A DNA stretch of 64,000 nt from Photobacterium aquimaris (GCF_002954455.1 NZ_MSCC01000003.1:215900-279899); one strand, 5' to 3'; counted from the first letter of the stretch, positions 33,184 to 42,100 are shown. The notes: generated from the sequence alone by a model not told the origin. A program made the numbers and translations.

Positions 33184-34713
33184 TTATGCGTCATCATCTT
33201 CATCTTCTTCGTCAAATGCCCAACCTTTGGCGCACTCAACTGCACGTTGCCAACCACGGTAACGGCGATTTCGCTTTTTATCGTCACTGCATGGAGTGAA
33301 GCTACGATCTAATTGCGATTTATGTTTAAGCCCATCAATACTGTCCCAAAATCCAATCGCTAGCCCTGCTAAATAAGCCGCACCAAGTGCGGTCACTTCA
33401 GTAACGACTGGGCGATGGACTTCAGTGGCTAAAATATCGGCTTGAAATTGCATTAAGAAGTTATTGGCAACAGCGCCGCCATCAACACGTAATACATTAA
33501 GTTTAATTTTAGAGTCTGCTTGCATCGCATCAAGTACATCACGGGTTTGATAAGCGACACTTTCAAGTGTGGCGCGAATAATATGATTAGAGTTAACACC
33601 GCGAGTTAAACCGACAATCGCCCCACGTGCATACGGGTCCCAATAAGGTGCGCCTAAACCGGTAAAAGCGGGGACGACATAGACCCCATTAGCACTGCCG
33701 ACTTTTTCAGCAAAATACTCTGAATCATTAGCATCGCTAAGTAATTTAACTTCATCTCGTAGCCATTGAATCGATGCTCCACCCATAAATACCGCACCTT
33801 CAAGGGCGTAAGCGACATCACCTTTAGGACCACAAGCAAGGGTAGTTAATAATCCATTATATGAAGTGACTTTTTCTTTACCGGTGTTCATTAGTAAGAA
33901 GCAACCAGTGCCATAAGTGTTTTTCGCTTGTCCTGCTGAAACGCACATTTGACCAAATAAAGCTGCTTGCTGATCGCCTGCAATACCTGCAATCGGAATA
34001 CGAGTACCACCTTTACCACCAATGTTAGTTTGGCCGTAGACTTCTGAAGAGGCTTTGACTTCTGGCATCATTGATAGCGGAATGTTCAATGCTGTCAGTA
34101 ACTTTTCATCCCACTGTAAAGTGTTAATATTAAATAGCATGGTGCGAGAGGCGTTAGTGTAATCAGTAACAAATACACGTCCTTGGGTCATTTTCCAAAT
34201 CAGCCATGTATCAACGGTACCAAATAATAACTCGCCCGCTTCAGCTTGCTCACGTGCGCCTTCGACATTATCAAGGATCCATTTTATCTTGGTGCCGGAG
34301 AAGTACGGGTCAACCACTAAACCTGTGGTTTCACGAATATAATCAGTTAAGCCTTGTTGTTTTAACTCTTCACACATCTCAGCAGTACGGCGACACTGCC
34401 ATACAATCGCGTTATACACAGGTTTACCGGTTTTTTTGTTCCATACGATGGTGGTTTCACGTTGGTTAGTAATACCAATGGCAGCGACTTGATCACTACG
34501 AATGCCCGCTTTGGCTAATGCCTCCACCATGGTGGAACTTTGGGTTGCGTAAATTTCTAGAGGATCATGCTCAACCCAACCTGCTTTAGGGTAGATTTGA
34601 GTAAATTCGCGTTGTGACGAGCAAACGATATTGGCATTGTGGTCAAGTACCACTGCTCGCGAGCTGGTGGTACCTTGATCTAGCGCGACAATATATTTTC
34701 GTTCAGTAGTCAT
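33184..34713 (-). CDS. glpK: Glycerol kinase
   Basis: 509 residues. VALDQGTTSSRAVVLD is the FGGY phosphate loop, GAVFMGGASIQWLRDE and YWDPYARGAIVGLTRG belong to the glycerol and FBP-binding regions, and the C-terminus ends in an unusual acidic run (EEDEDDDA). It phosphorylates glycerol to sn-glycerol-3-phosphate and traps it in the cell. It follows glpF by about 90 bases; in E. coli it is regulated by GlpR, CRP, FBP and EIIA-Glc. Confidence 0.97.
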   Translation of the reverse strand: MTTERKYIVALDQGTTSSRAVVLDHNANIVCSSQREFTQIYPKAGWVEHDPLEIYATQSSTMVEALAKAGIRSDQVAAIGITNQRETTIVWNKKTGKPVYNAIVWQCRRTAEMCEELKQQGLTDYIRETTGLVVDPYFSGTKIKWILDNVEGAREQAEAGELLFGTVDTWLIWKMTQGRVFVTDYTNASRTMLFNINTLQWDEKLLTALNIPLSMMPEVKASSEVYGQTNIGGKGGTRIPIAGIAGDQQAALFGQMCVSAGQAKNTYGTGCFLLMNTGKEKVTSYNGLLTTLACGPKGDVAYALEGAVFMGGASIQWLRDEVKLLSDANDSEYFAEKVGSANGVYVVPAFTGLGAPYWDPYARGAIVGLTRGVNSNHIIRATLESVAYQTRDVLDAMQADSKIKLNVLRVDGGAVANNFLMQFQADILATEVHRPVVTEVTALGAAYLAGLAIGFWDSIDGLKHKSQLDRSFTPCSDDKKRNRRYRGWQRAVECAKGWAFDEEDEDDDA

Positions 34714-34805
34714 GATGAGTTCCTCGTTATCTTTATTATAGTAGAGTAGATAGTGGCTAAGGGCTGGGTAATTACCGAGTCTGAAGCCTATTGTCGAATA
34801 AAATA

Positions 34806-35657
34806 TTACGCTTCAGCTTTTGGAGTATCCGTCGTATTTTTACATTTATTTGGTAAGGTATATTTATTACCAGGTAAGTAAATTCCCATCAATTTAGGGT
34901 ATGCCCAGCCACCAAATAGTGCGCCACAAATAGGGGCGAAGATTGGTACGATAAAGTAAGGAATATCTTTAGCGCCTGTTAAGGCAACATTGTCCCAACC
35001 CGCAAAGAAGGTCAGTAGCTTAGGGCCAAAATCACGAGCTGGGTTCATCGCAAAGCCAGTTAGTGGTCCTAGTGATCCACCAATTACCGCAATTAATAAA
35101 CCAATCAATAGCGGTCCCATAGCGCCACGAGGGGCACCATTTTTATCATCACCAATGGCTAAAATAGCAAACATTAAGACTGCGGTAATGGTGAATTCAA
35201 CCGCAAATGCACCGCTAAAACTCAAAGAAGGGTGAGGAAAAGTTGAAAAAATAGAAGCTGTATCAAGGCTAGCGACAGTACCGCGAACAATATTATGGCT
35301 AGTTTCATAATCAGCAAAAAGGTCGCTGTATAGGGTATAAACTAATGCCGCCGCGGCAAACGCACCTAATAATTGCGCCAGAATATAGGGCACAACTTTG
35401 TGTTTATTAAAACCATGAAAACTGGCGAGTGCAATGGTTACCGCAGGATTTAAATGCGCTCCTGATACGCCAGCAGTGACATAAATAGCAATGGCAACAC
35501 CCAGCCCCCACATAATACTTATTTCCCATTGACCAAAATCTGCGCCAGCTAATTTCATTGCTGCGACACAGCCAACACCAAAAAATATCAGTAGCCCAGT
35601 ACCGATAAATTCCGCTAAACATTCTCCGACGAGTGCATTAGGTTTAGAACTTGTCAT
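34806..35657 (-). CDS. glpF: Glycerol uptake facilitator (aquaglyceroporin)
   Basis: 283 residues with six membrane segments and the two pore NPA boxes, at 70-72 (SGAHLNPAVT) and 205-207 (MNPARDFGP). The acidic residue after the second box (Asp209) marks a glyceroporin rather than a water-specific channel. It conducts glycerol passively. First gene of glpFK(X), with a GlpR-like palindrome about 100-140 bases upstream. Confidence 0.96.
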   Translation of the reverse strand: MTSSKPNALVGECLAEFIGTGLLIFFGVGCVAAMKLAGADFGQWEISIMWGLGVAIAIYVTAGVSGAHLNPAVTIALASFHGFNKHKVVPYILAQLLGAFAAAALVYTLYSDLFADYETSHNIVRGTVASLDTASIFSTFPHPSLSFSGAFAVEFTITAVLMFAILAIGDDKNGAPRGAMGPLLIGLLIAVIGGSLGPLTGFAMNPARDFGPKLLTFFAGWDNVALTGAKDIPYFIVPIFAPICGALFGGWAYPKLMGIYLPGNKYTLPNKCKNTTDTPKAEA

Positions 35658-35755
35658 ATTGTCAGTCCTTTTGATAGGGATGTAGGGGATGTGGTTATTT
35701 TTATGCAGGGTAATTTACAATAATTACTTTTTTTTAAAATCATAACGGCTTATAA

Positions 35756-35794
35756 ATGTGCGTTCGAGCATAATATGTTCTTAAAAGTGAGCGT
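35756..35794. promoter_or_regulatory. GlpR-like operator cluster upstream of glpF
   Basis: ATGTGCG-TT-CGAGCAT is an imperfect palindrome, followed directly by AAT-ATGTTCT and a degraded second arm. The arms resemble the GlpR half-sites ATGTTCG/CGAACAT, but the spacers differ from the usual four bases. It lies about 100-140 bases before glpF. Inference from similarity only. Confidence 0.4.
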
Positions 35795-35989
35795 TTGGTG
35801 GTTTTTTATTGCTATGTTGGCGAGTTGAGATCATTGAATGTGACATTAAGAATGCATTGCTGAGATTGAGATCTGTGGGAGTGGCGGAATATAAAATTGT
35901 GGCGCTACATTATCATGGTAATGTGGTACAGAATTTGAGAAAGTTTGTAGATATCACATTATTATTGGCGAATGTGAAGCGTAATTAAG

Positions 35990-36078
35990 TGATGTAAATT
36001 AGCTTAAGCTGGCTGGATTTTGCGGTTTTAAATCGCTAAATTAGCCTGATGTCGGCTGACTTTGCAAAATTTACATCA
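35990..36078. repeat. Structured 89-base element with 11-bp terminal inverted repeats
   Basis: TGATGTAAATT (35990-36000) and AATTTACATCA (36068-36078) are perfect reverse complements. Inside are the palindrome AGCTTAAGCT, a hairpin GCGGTT-TTA-AATCGC, and AAATTAGC present both directly and inverted. It has the look of a folded RNA or a small repeat element. No tRNA or known ncRNA class fits by eye. Confidence 0.6.
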
Positions 36079-36238
36079 GACTTGTATGATTTTTATTCAT
36101 TTGCACTAATGCAATGGAAATGTAGATGTCAGCGAGCCATTGCCTCGCTAGAATAGCAGCTAAGTATATATAACCCAGCTCATAGAGATTACCTTCAATT
36201 GTTTGGGTAAATATATGGGCATAGATCAGGTGAACAAT

Positions 36239-36481
36239 ATGTCTCTAGAAATGTTGGAAAAATTGGAAGCCAAAGTTCAAATGGCTGTGGATTCAATTTC
36301 TTTGCTACAAATGGAAATTGATGAACTAAAAGAAAAAAATGATAGCCTAGCTATGGAAGCACAAGAACTACGCTCTGGTCGTGAGAGTCTTGTTCAAGAT
36401 AACGAAAAGCTACGTGGCGAGCATAACGTATGGCAAGATCGTGTACGTACGCTACTAGGTAAAATGGAAAACGTAGAATAA
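36239..36481 (+). CDS. zapB: Cell division protein ZapB
   Basis: 80 residues (E. coli 81) beginning MSLEMLEKLEAKVQ. Nearly the whole protein is a coiled coil with regular leucines. The ATG at 36239 is preceded by AGGTGA and is preferred over upstream in-frame starts. ZapB connects ZapA-decorated FtsZ filaments to MatP at the Ter region. Convergent with rraA, adjacent to glpFK as in E. coli. Confidence 0.95.
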   Translation: MSLEMLEKLEAKVQMAVDSISLLQMEIDELKEKNDSLAMEAQELRSGRESLVQDNEKLRGEHNVWQDRVRTLLGKMENVE

Positions 36482-36505
36482 GCTTATCCTTAGTTTAATA
36501 CGATT

Positions 36506-36556
36506 ATCGGCTCGGTATATCATCCTTCTAAAGGACATATACCGAGCCGATTTTTT
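36506..36556. terminator. Bidirectional terminator between zapB and rraA
   Basis: ATCGGCTCGGTATAT pairs perfectly with ATATACCGAGCCGAT; the 16-base loop contains a smaller TCCTT/AAGGA hairpin. TTTTTT follows on the plus strand. Very stable. Confidence 0.92.
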
Positions 36557-36584
36557 ATGTGTTGATGGAGTCTCTTGTGGTTGA

Positions 36585-37070
36585 TTAATCGATCTCTAAG
36601 GCTTCAGGAGATAAAATTACGCCAGTATTATCTGCATAAATATAATCTTCTGGTAAAAATGTCACTCCACCAAAATTGACTGCGACATCAACTTCACCTA
36701 TCGGTTGTTGGTCGGCACCCACAGGAATAGCAGCTAATGCCTGAATACCAATATCAAGCTGATCGAGTTCATCAACATGGCGTACACAACCATAGATAAT
36801 GATCCCTTCCCACTGATTTTCCACTGCCAATTGTGCTAAATCGATATCGACTAAGGCACGACGTAATGAGCCACCACCATCGATTAATAGTATTCGTCCT
36901 GCTCCAGTTTGAGCCAACACATCATGAATAACACCATTATATTCAAAACATTTTACCGTGGTGATTTGACCACTAAATGAATTTCGACCACCGTAAGAGC
37001 TGAACATAGGTTCAACCACATCAACTTGATCGAGATAAATATCACACAGTTCAGAGGTATTGTATTCCAT
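36585..37070 (-). CDS. rraA: Regulator of ribonuclease activity A
   Basis: 161 residues, the same as E. coli RraA. SGQITTVKCFEYNGVIHDVL and RILLIDGGGSLRRALVDIDLA, then the IIYGCVRHVDEL segment, are conserved. RraA forms trimers that bind and inhibit RNase E. It follows menA by 66 bases on the same strand, the menA-rraA order of other gammaproteobacteria. Confidence 0.96.
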   Translation of the reverse strand: MEYNTSELCDIYLDQVDVVEPMFSSYGGRNSFSGQITTVKCFEYNGVIHDVLAQTGAGRILLIDGGGSLRRALVDIDLAQLAVENQWEGIIIYGCVRHVDELDQLDIGIQALAAIPVGADQQPIGEVDVAVNFGGVTFLPEDYIYADNTGVILSPEALEID

Positions 37071-37136
37071 AGATTAGCTTCTTATCGGTAGTAAAAAACA
37101 ACAGTGAGTGGTTGTCGTTATAGTTTTGGTTTGCAC

Positions 37137-38045
37137 TTAGGCCAGTATCATACCAATTGCAAACAACAGATTGGTGATTAAGGCACATTTAACGATAGTT
37201 GCCATCATCGGTCTTAATGCTGCACCATCCGTTGAGTTATACACTTGGCGACCATGGTTAATCAGCAGCGGTAAACTGAGAATAAATAACCATCCAAATA
37301 GTGACTTAACCTCAAGTAATGCAAATAAGCTAAAGCACACTACACTCGCGCTAAGCAACACAAGGTGATATTTACGTCCCCATTGTGGTCCCATTCGCAC
37401 CACTAATGTTTGCTTACCACACGCCTTATCATTATCAATGTCTCGTAAGTTATTGATATTTAGAACGCCAACAGCTAATAAGCCACAAGCTGTTGCTGGC
37501 AGCATGATCAATGCATCAATTTGTCCGGCTTGTAAGTAATAGGTACCGGCAACACCTAACCATCCGAAAAAGATCAGTACCGAAAGATCACCAAGGCCAC
37601 GATAGCCATAAGGTTTATTACCGACGGTATAGGCAATTGAAGCGGCAATCGCTAACAATCCGAGCACCAAAAAGCCGACGATATCATGAGGGTTTTTACA
37701 TGAGATTAAAATTAAGGTTAAACCACTAATAGCAGTTAGAATGATATTAATAATCATTGCCTTACGCATGGTCGCTGCGGTGACAAAACCCGATTGCATT
37801 GCCCGTTGAGGACCTAAGCGATCATCATTATCAGTACCTTTTACTGCATCACCATAATCATTGGCAAGATTAGATAATATTTGTAATAAAAGGGCCGTTA
37901 ATAAAGCCAGTGCTGCAATGCTAGCTGAAAAGGTACCATGCCACTCAGCGACCGCACTACCACATAAAATTGATGCAATAGCGAGGGGTAAGGTTTTTGG
38001 TCTTGCGGCATCTAACCAAATTGTCAGTGAAGAAGGTGGGTTCAT
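37137..38045 (-). CDS. menA: 1,4-dihydroxy-2-naphthoate prenyltransferase
   Basis: 302 residues of a UbiA-superfamily membrane enzyme with about eight to nine membrane segments. The aspartate-rich motifs NDYGDAVKGTDNDDR and DIDNDKACGKQ bind prenyl diphosphate through Mg. It attaches the isoprenoid tail to DHNA to make demethylmenaquinone, used in anaerobic respiration. Separated from hslVU by a terminator. Confidence 0.95.
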   Translation of the reverse strand: MNPPSSLTIWLDAARPKTLPLAIASILCGSAVAEWHGTFSASIAALALLTALLLQILSNLANDYGDAVKGTDNDDRLGPQRAMQSGFVTAATMRKAMIINIILTAISGLTLILISCKNPHDIVGFLVLGLLAIAASIAYTVGNKPYGYRGLGDLSVLIFFGWLGVAGTYYLQAGQIDALIMLPATACGLLAVGVLNINNLRDIDNDKACGKQTLVVRMGPQWGRKYHLVLLSASVVCFSLFALLEVKSLFGWLFILSLPLLINHGRQVYNSTDGAALRPMMATIVKCALITNLLFAIGMILA

Positions 38046-38137
38046 AAATTAGATACTTAAAGTGAATATTGAAAGCTATTATGGCGTAAATTTGGTCATG
38101 CGCAAATTTATCCCATCAATGTTTGTTATAGAATAAA

Positions 38138-38167
38138 AAAAACGGTGCGATAAAACGCACCGTTTTT
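38138..38167 (-). terminator. Intrinsic terminator after hslVU
   Basis: AAAAACGGTGCG pairs with CGCACCGTTTTT around a 6-base A/T loop, with further A/T runs on both sides, 28 bases after the hslU stop. Confidence 0.9.
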
Positions 38168-38194
38168 AGAGGTTAATAATGGTTTGGGAAGTGA

Positions 38195-39526
38195 TTATAG
38201 AATGAAACGGCTTAGATCTTCATCGGCTACAAACTCACCTAGACGCGCTTGTACATACGCATCATCGATCAGGAATTTCTCACCAGATTTTTCGCTAGCA
38301 TCATAAGAAATTTCTTCCATTAGGCGTTCCATGACAGTGTGTAAACGGCGAGCACCAATGTTTTCTGTGCGTTCATTTACTTGCCATGCCGCTTCAGCCA
38401 AGCTATCGACACCTTCTGCTGTAAATTCAATATCAACTGATTCTGTTGCCATTAACGCTACATATTGTTGTGTTAATGATGCTTTTGGCTCAGTAAGGAT
38501 ACGTTTAAAATCGTGACTTGTTAATGCTTCAAGCTCAACACGAATAGGTAGACGACCTTGCAATTCAGGGATCAAATCCGATGGCTTAGCTACTTGGAAT
38601 GCACCTGAAGCAATAAATAGGATGTGATCTGTACGAACCATACCGTGCTTAGTTGATACTGTGCTGCCTTCTACTAATGGCAGCAGGTCGCGCTGTACAC
38701 CTTCACGAGAAACGTCCGGACCTGATGACTCGCCACGCTTACAGATTTTATCGATCTCATCGATAAACACGATACCGTTATTTTCAACCGCGAAAATCGC
38801 TTGTTCTTTTAATTCTTCTTGGTTTACCAGCTTCGCTGCTTCTTCTTCAGTTGCCGCTTTTAACGCATCTTTGATTTTCATTTTGCGTTTTTTACTGGTG
38901 TTGCCTGCAAGATTTTGGAACATACCTTGTAACTGGTTGGTCATTTCTTCCATACCAGGAGGCGCCATGATTTCAACGCCCATTTGTGGCGCTGCTACAT
39001 CAATCTCGATTTCTTTATCATCAAGCTTACCTTCACGTAATTTTTTACGAAAGGATTGGCGAGTGGTTGATTCTGTCGGCGCTTCTTCGTTTTGTCCCCA
39101 TGCATCACGTGCTGGCGGCAATAACACATCAAGAATGCGTTCTTCTGCTAATTCTTCAGCATGAGTACGTACTTTTTCTGTGGCTTGTTGATGTACCATT
39201 TTGACTGCAACATCGGTAAGATCGCGAATAATCGTTTCGACTTCTTTACCAACATAACCGACTTCAGTAAATTTAGTCGCTTCAACTTTAATGAACGGTG
39301 CATTTGCTAGCTTTGCTAAACGACGCGCTATTTCAGTTTTACCCACACCCGTTGGACCAATCATTAGAATATTTTTAGGGGTAACTTCTACTCGCAGCTC
39401 TTCAGGAAGCTGCATACGACGCCAGCGGTTACGCAGTGCAATCGCAACGGCTCGCTTGGCTTTGTCTTGACCGATAATATGGCGATCAAGCTCGTGAACG
39501 ATTTCGCGAGGAGTCATCTCAGACAT
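38195..39526 (-). CDS. hslU: HslU ATPase subunit of the HslUV protease
   Basis: 443 residues (E. coli 443). Walker A GPTGVGKT at 57-64, Walker B IVFIDEIDKI, a middle I-domain rich in charged residues, and the C-terminal tail LSRFIL that docks into HslV. It unfolds substrates such as SulA and RpoH. It follows hslV by 10 bases, and both stand behind a sigma-32 promoter. Confidence 0.98.
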   Translation of the reverse strand: MSEMTPREIVHELDRHIIGQDKAKRAVAIALRNRWRRMQLPEELRVEVTPKNILMIGPTGVGKTEIARRLAKLANAPFIKVEATKFTEVGYVGKEVETIIRDLTDVAVKMVHQQATEKVRTHAEELAEERILDVLLPPARDAWGQNEEAPTESTTRQSFRKKLREGKLDDKEIEIDVAAPQMGVEIMAPPGMEEMTNQLQGMFQNLAGNTSKKRKMKIKDALKAATEEEAAKLVNQEELKEQAIFAVENNGIVFIDEIDKICKRGESSGPDVSREGVQRDLLPLVEGSTVSTKHGMVRTDHILFIASGAFQVAKPSDLIPELQGRLPIRVELEALTSHDFKRILTEPKASLTQQYVALMATESVDIEFTAEGVDSLAEAAWQVNERTENIGARRLHTVMERLMEEISYDASEKSGEKFLIDDAYVQARLGEFVADEDLSRFIL

Positions 39527-39536
39527 TGCAACTTCC

Positions 39537-40070
39537 TTACTTAGACTTAGTTTCTAGTTCTTCAATAGTGTGATTGTGGTTGGTAAACACACAAATATCA
39601 CCAGCAATATTTAGCGCTTTTTCTGCAATTTCGCGGGCGCTAAGATCGGTATTTTCTAATAGGGCAATCGCCGCCGCTTGAGCGAAATTACCGCCAGAGC
39701 CAATGGCGACTAAATCATGCTCTGGTTGTACGACATCACCATTACCGGTAATGATTAATGAACCGGTTTCATCAGCGACAACTAATAGTGCTTCTAGTTT
39801 ACGTAGAGCACGATCGGTACGCCAATCTTTGGCTAATTCAACTGCAGATTTTAATAAGTGACCTTGATGCATTTCTAACTTGCGCTCGAAACGTTCAAAT
39901 AAAGTAAAAGCATCAGCGGTGCCGCCAGCAAAACCAGCGAGTACTTTATCATTATAGAGACGACGAACTTTGCGAGCGTTGCCTTTCATTACGGTATTGC
40001 CAAGTGACACTTGACCATCACCTGCAATTACGACTTTATCGTTACGACGAACAGATACAATAGTTGTCAC
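39537..40070 (-). CDS. hslV: HslV peptidase subunit of the HslUV protease
   Basis: 177 residues. After Met removal the N-terminal TTIVSVRR exposes the catalytic threonine (Thr2), and GDGQVSLGNTVMKGNARKVR is the conserved active-site segment of proteasome-type peptidases. It starts with GTG (40068-40070). It is the first gene of hslVU. Confidence 0.97.
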   Translation of the reverse strand: MTTIVSVRRNDKVVIAGDGQVSLGNTVMKGNARKVRRLYNDKVLAGFAGGTADAFTLFERFERKLEMHQGHLLKSAVELAKDWRTDRALRKLEALLVVADETGSLIITGNGDVVQPEHDLVAIGSGGNFAQAAAIALLENTDLSAREIAEKALNIAGDICVFTNHNHTIEELETKSK

Positions 40071-40126
40071 GTTAAACCCTCTTTGATTCAGCTCCGACGA
40101 TTAGCCGGCATCGTTAATGATAATAG

Positions 40127-40155
40127 ATCTGGGGATAGTAAGATTGGTTTTCAAG
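40127..40155 (-). promoter_or_regulatory. Sigma-32 (heat-shock) promoter of hslVU
   Basis: On the minus strand CTTGAAA is followed after 14 bases by CCCCAGAT, close to the RpoH consensus CTTGAAA-N13-15-CCCCATnT. It lies about 57 bases upstream of the hslV start, as expected for this heat-shock operon. Confidence 0.82.
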
Positions 40156-40198
40156 GTGTGGGTGACAATTGCTTGGATGACGAGTTATCAGAAGAATT

Positions 40199-40225
40199 AA
40201 AAAAGGATGCCAGTCGAGCATCCTT
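40199..40225 (-). terminator. Intrinsic terminator after ftsN
   Basis: On the minus strand AAGGATGC pairs with GCATCCTT around a 7-base loop and is followed by TTTT, about 25 bases after the ftsN stop. Confidence 0.88.
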
Positions 40226-40250
40226 AGTTATTGTTATTGTTGGACAAAAA

Positions 40251-40847
40251 TTATTCCCAAAACCAAATAGCACATGGGCTAATACCATGTTGTTGTAATT
40301 TGTTCTGATCATCCATTGCTAAACGCTTATCTTTATAAGGCCCAAGCACAACTCGGTACCAAGTGCCTTTGTCGTTGGTTGATACTTTGATTTGACTGTT
40401 CATGCCTTGAAACGCAATGGTTGCTTTACGTTGTTCAGCTTGCGCTTGGCTATGGTAAGCGCCACATTGTAATAAGTAAGGCTTAGTTGGTTTATTCTCA
40501 GCAATAACTTGTTTAGGCGTTAATACTGGCACAATGACTTTTTTATTTTCCAACTCTTGAATATAACGCCATTTTTCTTCCGGTTTTGGCGGTAGAACGT
40601 CGGCCTTGGTTTTTGGTTGCGGTTTTGCAATAACGGCAGCAGGAGTCGGTGGTGTCGTTTCAGGCACATCTGTACCTGAAAGGAAAAATAGGCCGGCAAT
40701 CAGACTACACACTAACATTACAGCCAGTGCTGCCCATTTAGTAGGAAAGCCCGATGCCGGTGCTTTTTTCCCTTTAGGGTTGGCTTTTGCCTTTATTGGC
40801 GCTTTTTTTGGTGAGCGCCCGCGTTTTACATAATCTTTAGTGGCCAC
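40251..40847 (-). CDS. ftsN: Cell division protein FtsN
   Basis: 198 residues, much shorter than E. coli FtsN (319). The parts are in order: a basic cytoplasmic tail (KRGRSPKKAPIKAKANPKGKK), one membrane segment (AALAVMLVCSLIAGLFFL, about 35-52), a periplasmic linker with YIQELENKKV, which may be the essential region, and a C-terminal SPOR domain (about 125-198) that binds denuded glycan at the septum. The missing length is the Gln-rich linker. Adjacent to cytR, as in E. coli. Confidence 0.93.
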   Translation of the reverse strand: MATKDYVKRGRSPKKAPIKAKANPKGKKAPASGFPTKWAALAVMLVCSLIAGLFFLSGTDVPETTPPTPAAVIAKPQPKTKADVLPPKPEEKWRYIQELENKKVIVPVLTPKQVIAENKPTKPYLLQCGAYHSQAQAEQRKATIAFQGMNSQIKVSTNDKGTWYRVVLGPYKDKRLAMDDQNKLQQHGISPCAIWFWE

Positions 40848-40938
40848 GATTTCGACAAATTAGTTGGAAAGATAGACAGAAGGCTATGTTACAAAGTTGG
40901 ACTGATCCTGACCAGTTATTATCGCGGTTTGTTGATAA

Positions 40939-41010
40939 TTAACCCCATATAATGACAAAGATGATCAATTTTATGATCTTGGCACTGTCACAGATTACAT
41001 ATGGGGTTAA
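40939..41010. repeat. Nested palindrome of 72 bases between cytR and ftsN
   Basis: TTAACCCCATAT (40939-40950) and ATATGGGGTTAA (40999-41010) are perfect reverse complements. Inside, TGACA (40953-40957) pairs with TGTCA (40986-40990), and AAGATGAT with ATGATCTT apart from one mismatch. The whole can fold into one long interrupted stem. It begins 5 bases after the cytR stop. There is no T run on the minus strand, so it is not a simple terminator. Confidence 0.8.
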
Positions 41011-41015
41011 ATCAA

Positions 41016-42020
41016 TTAGCGACTTGGTGGGGCGGCACTTTCTCGAATGACCAGTTTTGCATCCAGTAATCTTGAGCCTGCCTGAACATCCTTACCTTTG
41101 AGTAACTCAAGTAACATCAACATCGCCTGACGACCGATTTCATAACGTGGTTGTGAAACCGTGGTCAATGGTGGATCGCAATACTCTGCAAATTGAATAT
41201 CATCAAACCCGACAATAGAAATATCGTACGGCACACGTAATCCAAGCCGTTTAGCTTGCTGCATCGCGCCAATTGCCATCACATCAGAGTGACAAAATAA
41301 TGCCGTTGGTGGCTCAGGTAGTGCAAGCAAGGCCGTAATTGCACGTGCACCTGCTGCAAAACTAAAATCACCTTTAATGGTGTAGGCCGGATTTAGAGTG
41401 ATCCCTGCGCGGCGTAATGCTTGTTGATAACCTTGCTGACGGAACTGCGATAAGGCAGCTTTATCAGGGCCGGTAATTTGCGCTATGCGTTTATGCCCCA
41501 TTTGAGTGAGGTAATTTACCGCATCAAAAGCCGCAGTCAGGTTATCAATATGCACTGTTGGTAATTCAAGTTCTGGTGCATATTCACATGCCATTACTAA
41601 TGGTGGTAGGTTTTTTTGTTCAGGTTTACTAACATCAAATGGCAAGTTATTACCTAATAACAACATGCCATCAGCTTGCTTAGTAAACACTAAATTAGCG
41701 AATGAGTTTTCACGACGTTGTTGTTGACCGCTATCACCCAGTAATACCAAATAGCCATTTTCCATTGCTGCTTCTTCAATTCCACGAATAATTTCAGTGA
41801 AATAAGGGTCGCAGATGTCCGGCACAATTGTCACGATAGTTTTCGATTCATTGCGGCGTAGGTTACGTGCCAGTGAGTTAGGTGAATATCCAGCTTCCAT
41901 TACGGCTTGCTCAACCTTTTTCCTAGTTGATGCCGATACTTTTTCCGGGTTCATCAATGCGCGCGAAACTGTCGCAGTCGATACTCCGGCTAGCTGGGCA
42001 ACGTCCTTCATTGTCGCCAT
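41016..42020 (-). CDS. cytR: Transcriptional repressor CytR
   Basis: 334 residues of the LacI family. The helix-turn-helix and hinge (MKDVAQLAGVSTATVSRALM, about 3-23, then YSPNSLARNLR) are followed by a periplasmic-binding-like sensor domain. In E. coli CytR represses nucleoside uptake and catabolism with CRP and responds to cytidine; in Vibrio it also affects competence. The CytR assignment rests on its place between ftsN and priA and on overall resemblance. A folded leader precedes it. Confidence 0.92.
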   Translation of the reverse strand: MATMKDVAQLAGVSTATVSRALMNPEKVSASTRKKVEQAVMEAGYSPNSLARNLRRNESKTIVTIVPDICDPYFTEIIRGIEEAAMENGYLVLLGDSGQQQRRENSFANLVFTKQADGMLLLGNNLPFDVSKPEQKNLPPLVMACEYAPELELPTVHIDNLTAAFDAVNYLTQMGHKRIAQITGPDKAALSQFRQQGYQQALRRAGITLNPAYTIKGDFSFAAGARAITALLALPEPPTALFCHSDVMAIGAMQQAKRLGLRVPYDISIVGFDDIQFAEYCDPPLTTVSQPRYEIGRQAMLMLLELLKGKDVQAGSRLLDAKLVIRESAAPPSR

Positions 42021-42056
42021 AGTGCTTTCCTCTTTTGCTATATCTCTCTAGTGTAC

Positions 42057-42100
42057 AGCTGGTTATCTGCGATAAAAATACTCAGATAGGCTTACCAGCT
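42057..42100 (-). promoter_or_regulatory. Structured leader upstream of cytR
   Basis: AGCTGGT (42057-42063) pairs with ACCAGCT (42094-42100), and TATCTG (42064-42069) with CAGATA (42083-42088), leaving a 5-base bulge and a 13-base loop. A 13-bp interrupted stem about 37 bases before the cytR start codon; it could be an RNA control element, or the end of priA transcription. Confidence 0.5.

Larger units (their letters stand above)
35658..36238. other. glpF-zapB intergenic region
   Basis: 581 bases with no supported protein gene. It holds GlpR-like palindromes (35756-35794), an 8-bp hairpin (35905-35926), the structured 89-base element (35990-36078) and, close to zapB, AGCGAG...CTCGCT at 36131-36149. 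Its size and structure content are large for two housekeeping promoters. Confidence 0.6.

Noticed and set aside
38661..39164. Long open frame (167 codons) on the plus strand opposite hslU
   Set aside because: It lies wholly antisense to a highly conserved gene, has no ribosome binding site and an odd Ser-rich composition; a reading shadow.
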